Assembly: GCA_037447655.1 (NCBI GenBank)
Contig: JBBHKE010000843.1
Location: 193,617 to 257,616, forward strand
Source of the DNA: Zygnema cylindricum
Lineage: Eukaryota > Streptophyta > Zygnematophyceae > Zygnematales > Zygnemataceae
Length of the DNA stretch: 64,000 nt
Reading direction: 5' to 3'
A model generated the notes under the pieces. It made no database searches. It was given only the letters and a program-made list of their open reading frames with translations, and was not told the DNA's origin. Position numbers and translations under genes: made by a program. How positions within the stretch are numbered: position 1 is the stretch's first letter; each line of letters starts with the position of its first letter. Shown one piece after another: positions 9,842 through 20,590 of the stretch.

Positions 9842-12224
9842 ATTCTTTACTATTGAACTTAAGTTCACGACAGCCTCAGTTGTCCTTGCTGTCTTTATGT
9901 ACTTTGTATTTTTACCTGTTCCTTTGTTTTAATTTATTCCTTTGTTTTGGCCGCTAATTTATTATATTTCTCTATTGTTTTTTTTCACAAATTATTTAAA
10001 TTTTATTAGTTTGTTTTACGACCACGACCGATTTTATTTTTCGTTTGTATTTTCTTTAAGTTGTTTCATTGTTTTTTTTCCATTGGTGGTTAATAGATCG
10101 AAATGATAATCTCAACATTATATAAATTCATACATCTCTCCATTTTTTATTTTTTTATTTTTGATAAATACTTGGAAAACATGGCAAAAAATAATTGTCA
10201 CTATATCCCCAAAAAAGGAGAACAAACTTTTCCTTTTGATACTTGGTCTTTGTCGTAAACTTTGTGAAAAGTTTCAGTTAAGTGTTTGCCGTACGGCCAT
10301 CGAATGATGCGCCACCTTGGAATAAGATTCGAAGCGAATGAAAAAATACAATGCTCCACTAACGACAAAATGAAACAAAGGTGGAGTGAACCTTTTACTC
10401 GAAACGAGCGAACAAAAAGAGAATGTCGCCAGGTAGGCTAAAAGTGCGAACTAAAAGTGCGAGCTAAAAGTGAAAACTGAAAAATAAATAAAAACGACGC
10501 TTCAAAAGTAAATTACATGATTTAGTTTAGGTTGTATCCCCATGTGCCGGAGGGTAACGGTTTTTTTTTGTATTAATCCCCTTTTAAAACTTAGCGCGGT
10601 ACCTATAAAACATAGTTCAAAAGTAGGCGTTTCTATTGTAGGTCTTTTGTCGGCGCCTTCATCGTAAGTTGTGTTATGGGCTTTTCATGTGATCGTCTTA
10701 AGTTGCTACTTTGATCAGCGACCGTCCGATCGTCCAAATCTGACGAATAGATCGCTACTTTGATCAGCGACCGTCCGATCGTCCGAATTTGACGGTTTAA
10801 ATAAAAAGTCGCTCAAAACTCACAGAAAAATATTTTTTTGTCCGTTTTTTTTTTCAAATTTAAACATGACGTTTAATTCTCTATCCATCCATGTGCAACT
10901 CAACCCTGTTACTATTTTATTTCATTTTGCGGCCAATACAATATGGGTCTTAAGGGTATATTGTATTTTTTGCGTACAATAGGCATATTGTATGGGTGTA
11001 CTTTCACCTACTTTTGAACTATGCTTTAAAACTACAACCGTACGAATAAATTGAAAAAAAATGAAAGTAGAATTTGCGTCATTTCCAAACTTAAAATGTA
11101 CTTCATGTTGTCGTCTTGTGTTTTTCGACCCACGGCCACGCAGTGCCACGTCAACTTCAAACTTTTTGTTAAAACGTATAGTACATGTATTTTGATTTAA
11201 AGTATAATCGCTCCACCAACAATAAAAATCTTTACATGTGTAAGAGATTTCAAAAATTTCAAAGGATCTCAAACGACGAGGAAAATTACATTTATTTTTT
11301 TTGTCCGTTTGCATCCACTACGGATGGGAAAATGTTTTTTCCCCAGGGTTCTCAAGAATTCAGTGTCGTGTCACGGCGACCGTACAGGAGAGAGAGGCAA
11401 AGGCATCTTTTTCAACCCTTGAACAGTTGAACACCACAGGGGTGAAAGGACTGAAAAGCCGTACGTCTACCATGTCACGCAAAGTCATGCGACGTCACAA
11501 TAAGTTGAAAAAAAAACTAATTAATGTGCGACAACACACATAGTAGATGGTGCAAACCCTAAATAATCCTTAAAAACCCTAAAAAACCGGCATTGTCCAC
11601 TTCTACAATCGTCGCAAACTTTATTTACAACTTCGTTTTGAAGCATTGGGACACTTCGTGTACCGAAAAAACGTGTACCGAGAATCTTCGCTAGAATACA
11701 AAGAAAATTAGTTAAGTTAAGATTACATGAACAAAAGCCTTTAAAAAATTAGATGACGTCAAACAATACTTCCGAGCACTTTACTTCATCGACATCCACA
11801 AGCCTACAAGCGACTTAACAGTACAATTTACTTGATTCGTACGGAGATATTTATGAAAAAATTGTGACCGACAGATATTAGGTGTCACGTGTGGAAACTC
11901 GTACGTCTGTCAGAATAGTCAAATATTTTCAGCGAAGGTGCAGCGTGTCAGACATTCTGACGTGGCAATTTTTAATTCGAAGGGTGAAACATTGTCGGTA
12001 ATCGTCGGCTACCATGTACGGAAATTCATCGTATCACATGTGGATGTGAACGAATATTCTAATTGATCGTACACTGCTCGAACGAATAATCTGAAAGATA
12101 TCTCCACGTTTGGAAGATAAGCGACAAATATGAACAGGTATACGGAATTTTGGAAGACATGACTGAACCAGTGTACGGCAATTTTGGTAGATAAGCGACA
12201 AATATGAGCAAGTGTACGAAAAAT
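9842..12224. other. gene-poor spacer with small repeats
   Basis: No gene recognised. Visible structure: an inverted pair around CATAGTTCAAAAGTAGG at about 10602-10629 and 11006-11028; a 49-bp direct duplication starting at 10705 and 10754 (core CTACTTTGATCAGCGACCG); a direct repeat AAGCGACAAATATGA at about 12118 and 12192. The open frames here (for example 10922-11314 and 12059-12367) show no family features and I do not call them genes. Confidence 0.6.
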
Positions 12225-12375
12225 AAAACCGAATGTTGGTCGCGGTCTTTTACTAAATATCTTTGTCGGATCTCACGATCCCGGGAAGGAAAAACAAATA
12301 AAAATAAAATACACCAAGACAAACAAAGAAAGTCCATATTATGTACGGTTTTGGATATTCTGCACACCGTGTGAG
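12225..12375 (+). repeat. dispersed repeat D, copy 1
   Basis: Shares GTCGCGGTC, CGATCCCGGGA, CAAACAAAGAAAG and TGTACGGTTTTGGATA in order with copies near 15465-15600 (+), 20235-20420 (-) and 22220-22400 (-). No coding signal; identity unknown. Confidence 0.5.
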
Positions 12376-12840
12376 TTAAATTGTCGGTGTGCCTTACGAA
12401 CGGAAAAAGACAAACATAAACATTCTTTGTAAATATCTAGAAACGTGTCAGAGACAAAAGCTGTGGCCACCCCTCCCTAGATATGATCAGCGCACACCTA
12501 GAATCCGATATCCGGTACCAATCGTCGGTGAGGGTTGCCGTACATTATTTGTACAGTAGCCGTACTCCTTTCACGATCCTTCTGCTGTGACAGGCTAGTG
12601 ACGTGACGGCAGCGGCCAAACGCCTAACGCCTAGCGAAATCTCCATGCTGACGGCTCAAATGGCCTGACCTGCCACGAGTCACTGTCCAGCGCACGTTGT
12701 AAGAAGCCGTTCAGCGAGTTTTGCGTCGGCTAAATGTAACAGAGAGCCCTCTGTTAATCTTGTCGTACGTAATAAATGTTCAGCTAACAGAGTTTAATTG
12801 GTCGACGCTATTTATGAGAAGAAAAGTGCATGCAATCTAC
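12376..12840. other. spacer, nothing recognised
   Basis: About 12540-12740 is rich in CGGC/GCC words and resembles, in reverse, the stretch 19860-19960, so it is probably another dispersed repeat fragment. No gene seen. Confidence 0.4.
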
Positions 12841-12844
12841 AGCT

Positions 12845-13115
12845 GCACTGTATAATATGTATTTATTCTGTATAATATTGTATTAATTCTGTATAAAATG
12901 TATTAATTCTGTATAATATTGTTTTAATTCAATATAATATGATTTTTATTCTGTATGATATTGTACTAATTCTGTATATGCATTAATTCTGTATAATATT
13001 GTATTAATTCTGTATAATTTTTTGTATAATATGAATTAATTCTGCATAGTATTGTACTAATTTTATATATGTATTAATTCTGTATAATATGTAATAATTC
13101 GGTAAAATATGTATT
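12845..13115. repeat. AT-rich minisatellite, about 20-21 bp unit
   Basis: Around 13 imperfect tandem copies of TATTAATTCTGTATAATATTG with 17-22-bp variants. Confidence 0.8.
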
Positions 13116-13518
13116 AGGGTTTTTAGGTTTTTTCCCGTACACTGTCACACTTACGATTTAGGAAGAGAAACGCTTAGGGACGTGGCATGAACTGCCAGAC
13201 TGTACACTGACAAAATATTATTTAGGATCTTCTACTTTTGTCTTTTTCGTCATCATTCTTTTGTCTTTTTGAACATTTTTTTTTTTTTTGTTAGGGCAAA
13301 TGTCAGTTGTAGAGCAAAAAAATGTGTACCACGTGTACGGTTTTTCGCAGTGTTGTGTATCGGCAGGAATTTTATCGCGATGACACCGGTACCGATAGTT
13401 ATCGGTTATCGAACGGTCAGCGATTCAGATATAACGCTCCGAGCCCAATAAATTCCTTATCGGCGATATGTAGAAAAAATACAGTACGCTATATAATAGT
13501 ACTTTATAAAATACTGTA

Positions 13519-13717
13519 CACCGCGAATCGTTATTAGCGTTATGAACTCTAAATCGGAACCCCAAAATTTTGACATTAATACCTTAAATAGAATAAACTA
13601 CACTATTTAAGGACGTGGACCATAATCTGCCACGTCTCCTGGCACTAAATTAGAATGAATGACGCTAATTTTTTATTTACACTAATAATTTCTCAACGCT
13701 AATAACGATTCGCTGTG
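13519..13717. mobile_element. TA-flanked MITE M1 (199 bp)
   Basis: Starts CACCGCGAATCGTTATTAG and ends CTAATAACGATTCGCTGTG, near-perfect terminal inverted repeats, with TA on both sides (13517-13518 and 13718-13719). TA target sites suggest a Tc1/mariner-type (Stowaway-like) family; no transposase is present. Confidence 0.8.
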
Positions 13718-13719
13718 TA

Positions 13720-15150
13720 CACCGCGTATCGTTATTAGTGTCAATGTTTAAATAGTGTGGAAAAAAATATACCGTCATTGACCCTAATTAAGATTTAAAA
13801 AAAAAAAAAAAAAGGTGTATTTTAATTTCGGCGTTGATGCTAATTTGTAGTGTTGTGAATCGGTAAGGATTTGCCGATAACCGATATGGGCTATTATTCG
13901 GGTATCCGATAATCAATATATTGGTACGATATATCGACATCGGTCTTATCGCCGATAAGTAGCCGATAATATCGGGTACTTATCGGCGATAATGCCGATA
14001 GCTATAACTATCGGCGATAACTGTACGGACCGTACAGATAATTGTACGGCATGTACACTCAACTGTACGTCTTATTCCCTAGACATGTACAACCACACCA
14101 GTAGTCGCCATGAGATCTGTACGGTTTTGATACGGATCCAGTAAAAACGACGTACCTTTCACATCCGACGCCATGGCTTTGTCCTTTTATTCCTGAGATC
14201 CACTGGGACATGCCACGTGTCAATCTGTCGACTTTTTTGGCATAAGCTGCCGAAAGAGCCATTCCGGGATGCCGGCGCACACGCTGGCCCGTCCGCTCGT
14301 GTTTTCTCATTCGAAGTCGTCCGTTCGATTCCGGCGGCGCGCAGAATGTTATTTTGCGTCCGTTGTACTTTTGTGTCCGTCGTCCTTTTCCATTTCCATG
14401 TTCACCAGTTTCTAAGTAAAATTATTACGTTGCCGTAAAAGTTTTGTTCAGTTAACCGGCCAACGTTTATATGTTGCGCTATCCGTAATAAATTGTAGTT
14501 AAGCGGTAACGCAACAGATTGTTATGCGTGGCATGCCACGCTATATAAAATCAATAAAACAATACAGTATGCTATAAAGTACTATTGTATGCATACTATA
14601 TATTTTTTAAGTTATCGTCGATATGGAATTTGTTGGTCCCAAATCGATATATCAGAACCTTTGACCGTTCGATAACCGATAACTATCGGTATCGGTGTTA
14701 TCGCGATAAGCTTTTTACCGATACACAACACTACTAATTTGGGAACAACAAAAATGGAATATTCGTTGTACGATTATATACAATAATATATGTATTTGTA
14801 CAAAATATTGAAAATCGTACGCCGTCGTGAAATTTAAATATCCGTACATGTAAGACTAATTTACGTGTCAGAACAATCCCGTTTTTTTAGCCCAAGATCC
14901 TGTGCGTGCGCGTCTGATTTAACTCATTTTTTGTAAAATTTTCACTTGAAAAGGTACATTTATGTACAGTCTGACATCGACCGTACACCACACTATTTAG
15001 ATATTATTGTAATTCGTCCTTTACGCTATTTTGTACGGTACCTTAATTAACGTCATGCAAAAATTAAAATCATGTATCCTATTTGAGGAAAAAAATCAAA
15101 ATTTTAAGAACCCAAATTAGTGTCGTTGACACTAATAACGATGCGCGGTG
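13720..15150. mobile_element. TA-flanked element M2 (1,431 bp with nested hAT copy)
   Basis: Starts CACCGCGTATCGTTATTAG directly after the TA that ends M1 and finishes CTAATAACGATGCGCGGTG before TA at 15151-15152. Without the nested N1 (13848-14733 plus one 8-bp duplication) it is about 540 bp. It matches 20591-22032 in reverse orientation. Its right 165 bp (14986-15150) equals the short MITE type at 16867-17033. No transposase frame. Confidence 0.78.
13848..14733 (-). mobile_element. hAT-like non-autonomous element N1 (886 bp)
   Basis: Terminal inverted repeats TAGTGTTGTGAATCGG and CCGATACACAACACTA, and an 8-bp target duplication CTAATTTG at 13840-13847 and 14734-14741. The 8-bp duplication and the T/CA-GTG ends fit the hAT superfamily. 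Subterminal parts are dense in TATCGGCGATA words, as expected of transposase-binding repeats. The middle holds short open frames on both strands (14059-14310 -, 14217-14438 +) that also exist in N2 but resemble no transposase. A 14-bp palindrome CGTGGCATGCCACG lies at 14527-14540. Confidence 0.85.
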
Positions 15151-15464
15151 TAGTATATATTCTACTTTATATAGCCTGGCATGCCACGTGTAGAAACCTG
15201 TCCCGTACTATGTATAACGGAATAGCGGCGGTTTAGTAAGACAGCATAAACCGTAAATTGTAAGGAAATAACCGTACAATTATCGCCGATAGTTATTGGT
15301 ACCTAAGTTTTTGATAAAAAACAGATAATATCGGTAGTTTATCGGCGATAATACAGTTTCGATATATCGTTCCAATATATCGATTATCAGCAAGCCAGAG
15401 AAAGGTAGATGTCGATTTTCAGGCAAACCTTGCCGATACACAACACTAAAACTTCAAATGTCGG

Positions 15465-15600
15465 TCATCGTCACCAAACATTTGACGTCGGCAGACCGTA
15501 CGATCCCAGGAAGTAAAACAATCTCACCGAGAAAATCAAAGAAGGTTCACAATTTGTACGGTTTTGGATAATCTAAATCGAATCTCACCCGAATGTTACG
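15465..15600 (+). repeat. dispersed repeat D, copy 2
   Basis: Shares CGTACGATCCCAGGAAGTAA, ATCAAAGAAGGT and TTGTACGGTTTTGGATAAT with the other D copies. Confidence 0.5.
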
Positions 15601-15797
15601 TGTCGGTGCCTACCTTAAAAAAAACAAATATTCACTCCTCTGTAATGTCGGCGGACCAACCGTCCAAGATTTTCCGCGAGCATCTCGAATTCGATATCCA
15701 GTATAAGTCGCCAGAAAGAGGAGACAGAAATATCTTATGTCAAATTCTTGTTAGAAGTGACGTGGCGTGGCACCTACAGTACCAGCTTTGTACTGTA

Positions 15798-15985
15798 CAC
15801 CGTGAATCTCTATTTGTGTTAATGTTTTTTCTGCCACTTAAAACATCTTTTCTCCGTACACACTTGTCCGATTTTCAATATGAGGCCGCCAATCGGAAGC
15901 TGAAAATGTCACCTTTCAATCGCAATCGTCAGATCCACAATCTGACATGTGTGTACGGAGGAAAGATGTTTTAAGTGGAAAAAAA
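15798..15985. mobile_element. MITE M3, hairpin type, right end lost
   Basis: Left end CACCGTGAATCTCTATTTG after TA (15796-15797). It contains a long imperfect hairpin: CTTAAAACATCTTTTCTCCG (about 15837-15857) pairs with CGGAGGAAAGATGTTTTAAG (about 15955-15975). The same inner hairpin is found at 45078-45293, where the right terminus is present. Here the terminus is replaced by A-rich sequence. Confidence 0.7.
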
Positions 15986-16866
15986 AATATATAAAAAAAA
16001 CAGCAGAATAAATTAAAAAGCACAATGGTAAACCATCTGTGTCCGGGGGTACAAAAGGGGTGGCATGGCCAAAACTGAAAAAACTACAATAAAAAAAAAT
16101 AGAGCGATGGGAACACAACAAAAAAAGAAACATACAACAAGGAAAATAAAGCACCCAATGTCGTTTGCCTATAAGAGGCGACGAAACGACGCATCTTGCT
16201 CAAAAAATGGCAAAGTTTTGTGAAAATGAATCCGCGAGATTTTGACGTCACCCACCGAGCGATCAGAATGTGGATGGGATTAGTCTTAACAAAAATCTAT
16301 TTTTTGTGTTCTGTTCGCACTTGCTATTTGTTTGTAATCTTTTCAAGTTTTGAAGGCACCGCGTTTTTTCTATCGTAAATTTTGTAACTTTACTCTAATT
16401 TGTAGACTTTGTGACTCTAATTTGTTGACATTTTGTGAAACACAACCCATTTTAGGGTCAAACTTAACTCTAATCAAGGTCTCTTTCGTTTACAGGTTCG
16501 GTATTACTGTTATGTTTGCTTCAGACCCACTAATAATGTAAATATGTACTCTATTAAGTTCAAAAGACCTCAAATACAGTTAACACGGCAATGTAATAGT
16601 ATTAACTTTCCACGACTATACAACATGTGTAAGCAAGAGAAAGTACGCTCACGTAACATATGCAGTTTTTGGCATATGACAATGTTATCCGATCACATTA
16701 TCACACACAAAAATGAACGTATGAATCTACGCGAACTCATATGTTGTAAACTCGACTCCACGTTTATTCTACGCGTAGTTCCGTATATGACCGACATAAG
16801 TTCACTACAATTATCGTACGATTTTCGATAACGAAATACATTGTTGTACGAACAACACATTCCGTA
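15986..16866. other. spacer, nothing recognised
   Basis: AT-rich with short open frames on both strands (for example 16544-16831) that have no family features. No repeat boundary seen. Confidence 0.5.
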
Positions 16867-17033
16867 CACCACACTATTCATGAAATAAGTACGGTAACCC
16901 CATTGATGCTAATTCACAAGAACCCTAATTAACGTCACAAAAAAATTAGATTCATTCATTGTATTTCGGGTATCAATGTCAAAATTTTGGGGTGCCGATA
17001 AAGAGTACATAAGGCTAATAATGATTCACGGTG
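16867..17033. mobile_element. TA-flanked MITE, short type (167 bp)
   Basis: Left end CACCACACTATTCA after TA, right end CTAATAATGATTCACGGTG before TA. Same length as 17489-17655 and nearly the same as the right arm of M2. Confidence 0.75.
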
Positions 17034-17038
17034 TAGTA

Positions 17039-17253
17039 CACTGCCAATCGTTATTAGCGTCAATAACGCTAATTCGGTGCCCCCTAACTTTTTTTTTCTC
17101 AAATAGAATTATCCATTCTACTTAAAAAAAACCCTAATTTCTAATTAAAGCAAATGATTTTCTCTAAAATTTTGAATTTCCCAATTAGCGTTAATAAGGC
17201 TAGTTTTTCTTTTATGCTAATTATTCCTTGACGCTAATAACGATTCGTGGTGT
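17039..17253. mobile_element. TA-flanked MITE (215 bp)
   Basis: Left end CACTGCCAATCGTTATTAGC after TA at 17037-17038, right end CTAATAACGATTCGTGGTG before TA at 17254-17255. It lies only 5 bp from the previous MITE. Confidence 0.75.
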
Positions 17254-17488
17254 AGCATCAAAGTTGAAGGACATACGTCCTAATAATGTAAAAGTTATCT
17301 TTCAAAAGTGTGAAATGTGTAATGTGTTCACATGATCAACGTTTCAACAAGTGTGAACAAGTCTAAGCGATCTAATTTTGTCAATGAATTTGAGCGCACT
17401 TTCACGTGTCGACGCCATTATTTTAATACATATTTTTTACTTCATAACTCAACAAAGAACAATTATAGTACAGCCATACAATTCCATA

Positions 17489-17655
17489 CACCACACTATC
17501 TGAGTTGGACCTATATTAAAGTCATTAACGCTAATTCAAAAGTAACTTAATTAACGTAAAAAAACATTTAGAGTAATTAGTTATATTTTAGGTTTGAGGG
17601 TAAAAATTTGGGGGCACCGAATTAGCGTAATCCACGCTAATAGCGATTCACGGTG
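17489..17655. mobile_element. TA-flanked MITE, short type (167 bp), second copy
   Basis: Left end CACCACACTATCTGAG, right end CTAATAGCGATTCACGGTG, TA on both sides. Confidence 0.75.
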
Positions 17656-19140
17656 TACTTGCTGACTTTGTTTTTTGTGAAATTTCATAACTTCCCCCCA
17701 TTTTCGGAATCGCGCGAAAAGACGCGGTCAAATATTTGGAAACGACAAAACTGCACGGTTGGCCGTTAACTTTTTGCCTTGAGGACCGGCCATGTTGCAA
17801 GCAACATTTTGCCATGACTGTATGATGCCAAAAAAAAAGACAAAAGAACAAAGATCCTAAAAAATATTTTATCATTGCGCAAAGAGGAGGTATAGTATCA
17901 ATTTCCGCTAGTCTTAAATTTGTACGGATCCAGTCTGGCAGTTTATGCCATGTAATCTAGCACCTGTCTTCCCTAACCGTAAGCGTGACAATGTATGGAT
18001 CATGCCACTGTAGCAAAATCTGAGAGAGGCTTCGTCCAGGCCCAAGATTTGCTGTGCTTTCCATTTAGCGGTCCATTAATATCCTTAACTGAATATGGGT
18101 AACCTTCCATCAGGCGTATCCAGTAATTGTACAATCACATTTACACAATCACATTTACAGACAGTAATATTTGTAACACTTTCCCATTAGGTCGTGCCAG
18201 TGAATCAAAAAATGCTTACTTGTTTGATTGCGATTGGTACCACGTAAGATCGTGTTGAGCCGACCGGGAATATTGAAAGTTTTGAAAAGTACAAAATCTC
18301 AACTACGTATCTGTATCGGCGGACGCCGATTAAAATATCTAGTAGCGTCACGCTAATGTACAATCAGAACGTTCTTGTTTTTGTCGTTGTTCCAACGGCC
18401 AAGAAAATCGTTGCAAAATGAAAATTTGTACAAATGTCCATGAATGTACCATTTTGTACGTTCACGTATTATTGTTGTATTAGTGGAGGCGTGACAGGAT
18501 GTCCTACAACCAAGATTTTGTCGTCGAACAGAGTGGTATGATGTTAGACAGTACACGCCATTTACCACATGTAAGTTTATAGCTTCATGTCCGTCGTGGA
18601 TCAACTCTGATTTTACAAGTGGACCAATACAGGCTTCCAGTAAGCGCAAAGTGTCCTCCCGAGGACAGTCAGAGGAGACTCGTCAAGTACTTGATAGAAG
18701 GGGTCGTTTGCGTCGAGAATTTATAATCGGATGGTGGAAGTTTCGCCAAAAAGTCTGGAGAATCTTAACAAAGTTTTAGTAAACATCTTTTGTAAAAAAA
18801 AAAAAAAAAACACTAGGGTCTAGTTTGGAAAGGTACTTTCTCCAGTAAACAACCCTACCCTCGCCTGATGGAAGGTTACCCTAATTAGCCTATATACTAA
18901 TAATTAGAGAGAGCTCTATTAATAATAATATCGGAGAGTTCATCACGCAAAGAATTAATGGACCGTCGAGAAATTTTACTCTCAAGCAGCAATTTCGACC
19001 AATAGAATGTCGGTGTTCGAACCATCGCTATTTAAAAAGCGAAAAATAGGAAACGAAGCGCTCTTCTTTGCGATTCACATTTGCCCGTACAAAATTCCGA
19101 GACTTGCAAAAGGTGTTTGTACGTTTATTAGCAAATTGCG
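17656..19140. other. spacer, nothing recognised
   Basis: No supported gene. The stretch 17850-18010 resembles 13130-13260 in reverse, so dispersed repeats are present. GTAC-containing words are frequent. AT-rich with an A-run near 18795-18812. Confidence 0.5.
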
Positions 19141-19142
19141 TT

Positions 19143-19862
19143 GCCCGGACAAAGTTAGCCGGTCCGGCAAAGATGCAGCTGGTCCGGCAAATTGACAGCC
19201 GGTCAGGCAAAATGTAAGCCGCTCAGGCCAAAAGGAGCCAGTCCGGCAAAATGTCAGGCGGTCAAGCAAAAAGTCAGCCGGTATGGCAAAAAGTCCGCCG
19301 GTTAGGCAAAAAGTCAGCCGGCCTGGCAAAAAGGCAGCCATTCCGGCAAAATGTCAGCCGGTCAGGAAAATGTTAGCCGGTCAGGCGAATGGTCACCCGG
19401 TCAGGCAAAAAGTCAGCCAACCCGGCATAAAGGCAACTGGTCTGGCAAAATGTCACCCGGTCAGGCAAAGAGGCATCCGATCAGGCAAAAAGTCAGCCGG
19501 TCCGGCAAAAAGGGAGCCAGTCCGCAAAATGTTAGCCGGTCAGGCGAATGGTCTGCCAGTCAGGCAAAAATTCAGCCGGTCTGGCAAAACGTCAGCCAGT
19601 ATGGCAAAAAGTCAGTCGGTAAGGCGAAAAATCATCCGGTACAGTTAAAAGGCAGCCGGTGTGGCGAAATGTCAGCCCGTCAAGAAAAATTCAGCCGGTC
19701 AGGCGAAAAGGCAGCCAGTCCGGCAAATATTTAGCCGGTCTGGCGTAAAGGCAGCCAGTCCGGCAAATTGTCAGCCGGTCATGAAAAAAAAGTCAGCAGT
19801 TGTGGCAAAACGTCCGCCGGTCAGGCTAAAAGTCAGCCGGTCCAGACAATTCCTGCCGTCAG
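19143..19862. repeat. GC-richer minisatellite, 20-bp unit, about 35 copies
   Basis: Tandem diverged copies of GGTCAGGCAAAAAGTCAGCC, mostly exactly 20 bp with a few 19- or 21-bp units. Because 20 is not a multiple of 3, all frames can stay open, which produces long Lys/Gln/Pro-rich frames on both strands (for example 19283-19648); these are shadows of the repeat, not genes. Confidence 0.92.
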
Positions 19863-20590
19863 CCTGGAGACCTCGCCACTGTAGAGGTATCAATCCGCGG
19901 TTAAGAAGCCGTTTCGCCGCGGCCGTCTCGTCACGTCACCAGCCTGTCACGGCATAGGGATCTTGAGGGACAGGCTGTACGGCAGATCTTTCGCACCGCC
20001 TAGTCCAGGATAGCAGATTCGAGAAAATCTAGGAGGGTGGGTTGTCTTTCGAATTGTTTTACAGAAGAGTGAATATTTTTGTCTTTTTGTGTTCGTTTGC
20101 GTAATACCACCGACAATTATCATCATTCTGAGATCTCGTACTTTATATCGGATTCGAAATGCTTCCAGAAAACATTAAAATCGGTCCCCCGATATTACGG
20201 AGGAGTGAATCCTTGTCTTTTTGCGGCTGGTACCGACACGTAACATTACCGAGAGATCCGATTCAGAATAATCAAAACCGTACAGAAAATGCACCTTCTT
20301 TGTTTTTCTCGGAGAAATTGTAACCTTCCCGCGCTTGATCTGACAACTCAACTGTTTGGTGACCGCGACCTACATTTTTTTTTGGAATCCGTTCAAGATG
20401 ACGGAATTTGTCGGTCGCCTCCCAAGCTTGGGTGTGACGTCGATTTATTCGTTCGGGAGGTACGGCTTTGTACAATGTTACGCTGTATGGCGACACGTAA
20501 GCCGGTCAGGCAATTTGAGCCACTGGAGACCCTCGCTACCCGTAATATCCCGCGGCGGTAAGGCGATTCGCCGCGGCCGTCACGTCACTT
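19863..20590. other. spacer with dispersed repeats
   Basis: 19863-19960 (TGGAGACCTCGC...CGCCGCGGCCGTC) recurs at about 20520-20590. A third copy of repeat D (- strand) covers about 20235-20420. No gene recognised. Confidence 0.5.

Larger units (their letters stand above)
13348..15448 (+). mobile_element. hAT-like non-autonomous element N3, split by later insertions
   Basis: Starts CAGTGTTGTGTATCGG and ends CCGATACACAACACTA, the terminal inverted repeats of N1 and N2. The element proper is 13348-13518 plus 15151-15448 (about 470 bp) and aligns across the joint with N2: GTACTTTATAAAATACTGTA in the left part continues with TTTATATAGCCTGGCATGCC in the right. The gap is filled by TA-flanked elements M1 and M2. 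It lacks the internal segment of N1/N2. No clear 8-bp target duplication remains. Confidence 0.75.

Noticed and set aside
14059-14310. Possible small gene in N1
   Set aside because: Inside a non-autonomous transposon, open on both strands, no family match; kept as part of the element.
19283-19957. Long basic frames in three registers
   Set aside because: Products of the 20-bp minisatellite; period not divisible by 3 keeps several frames open.
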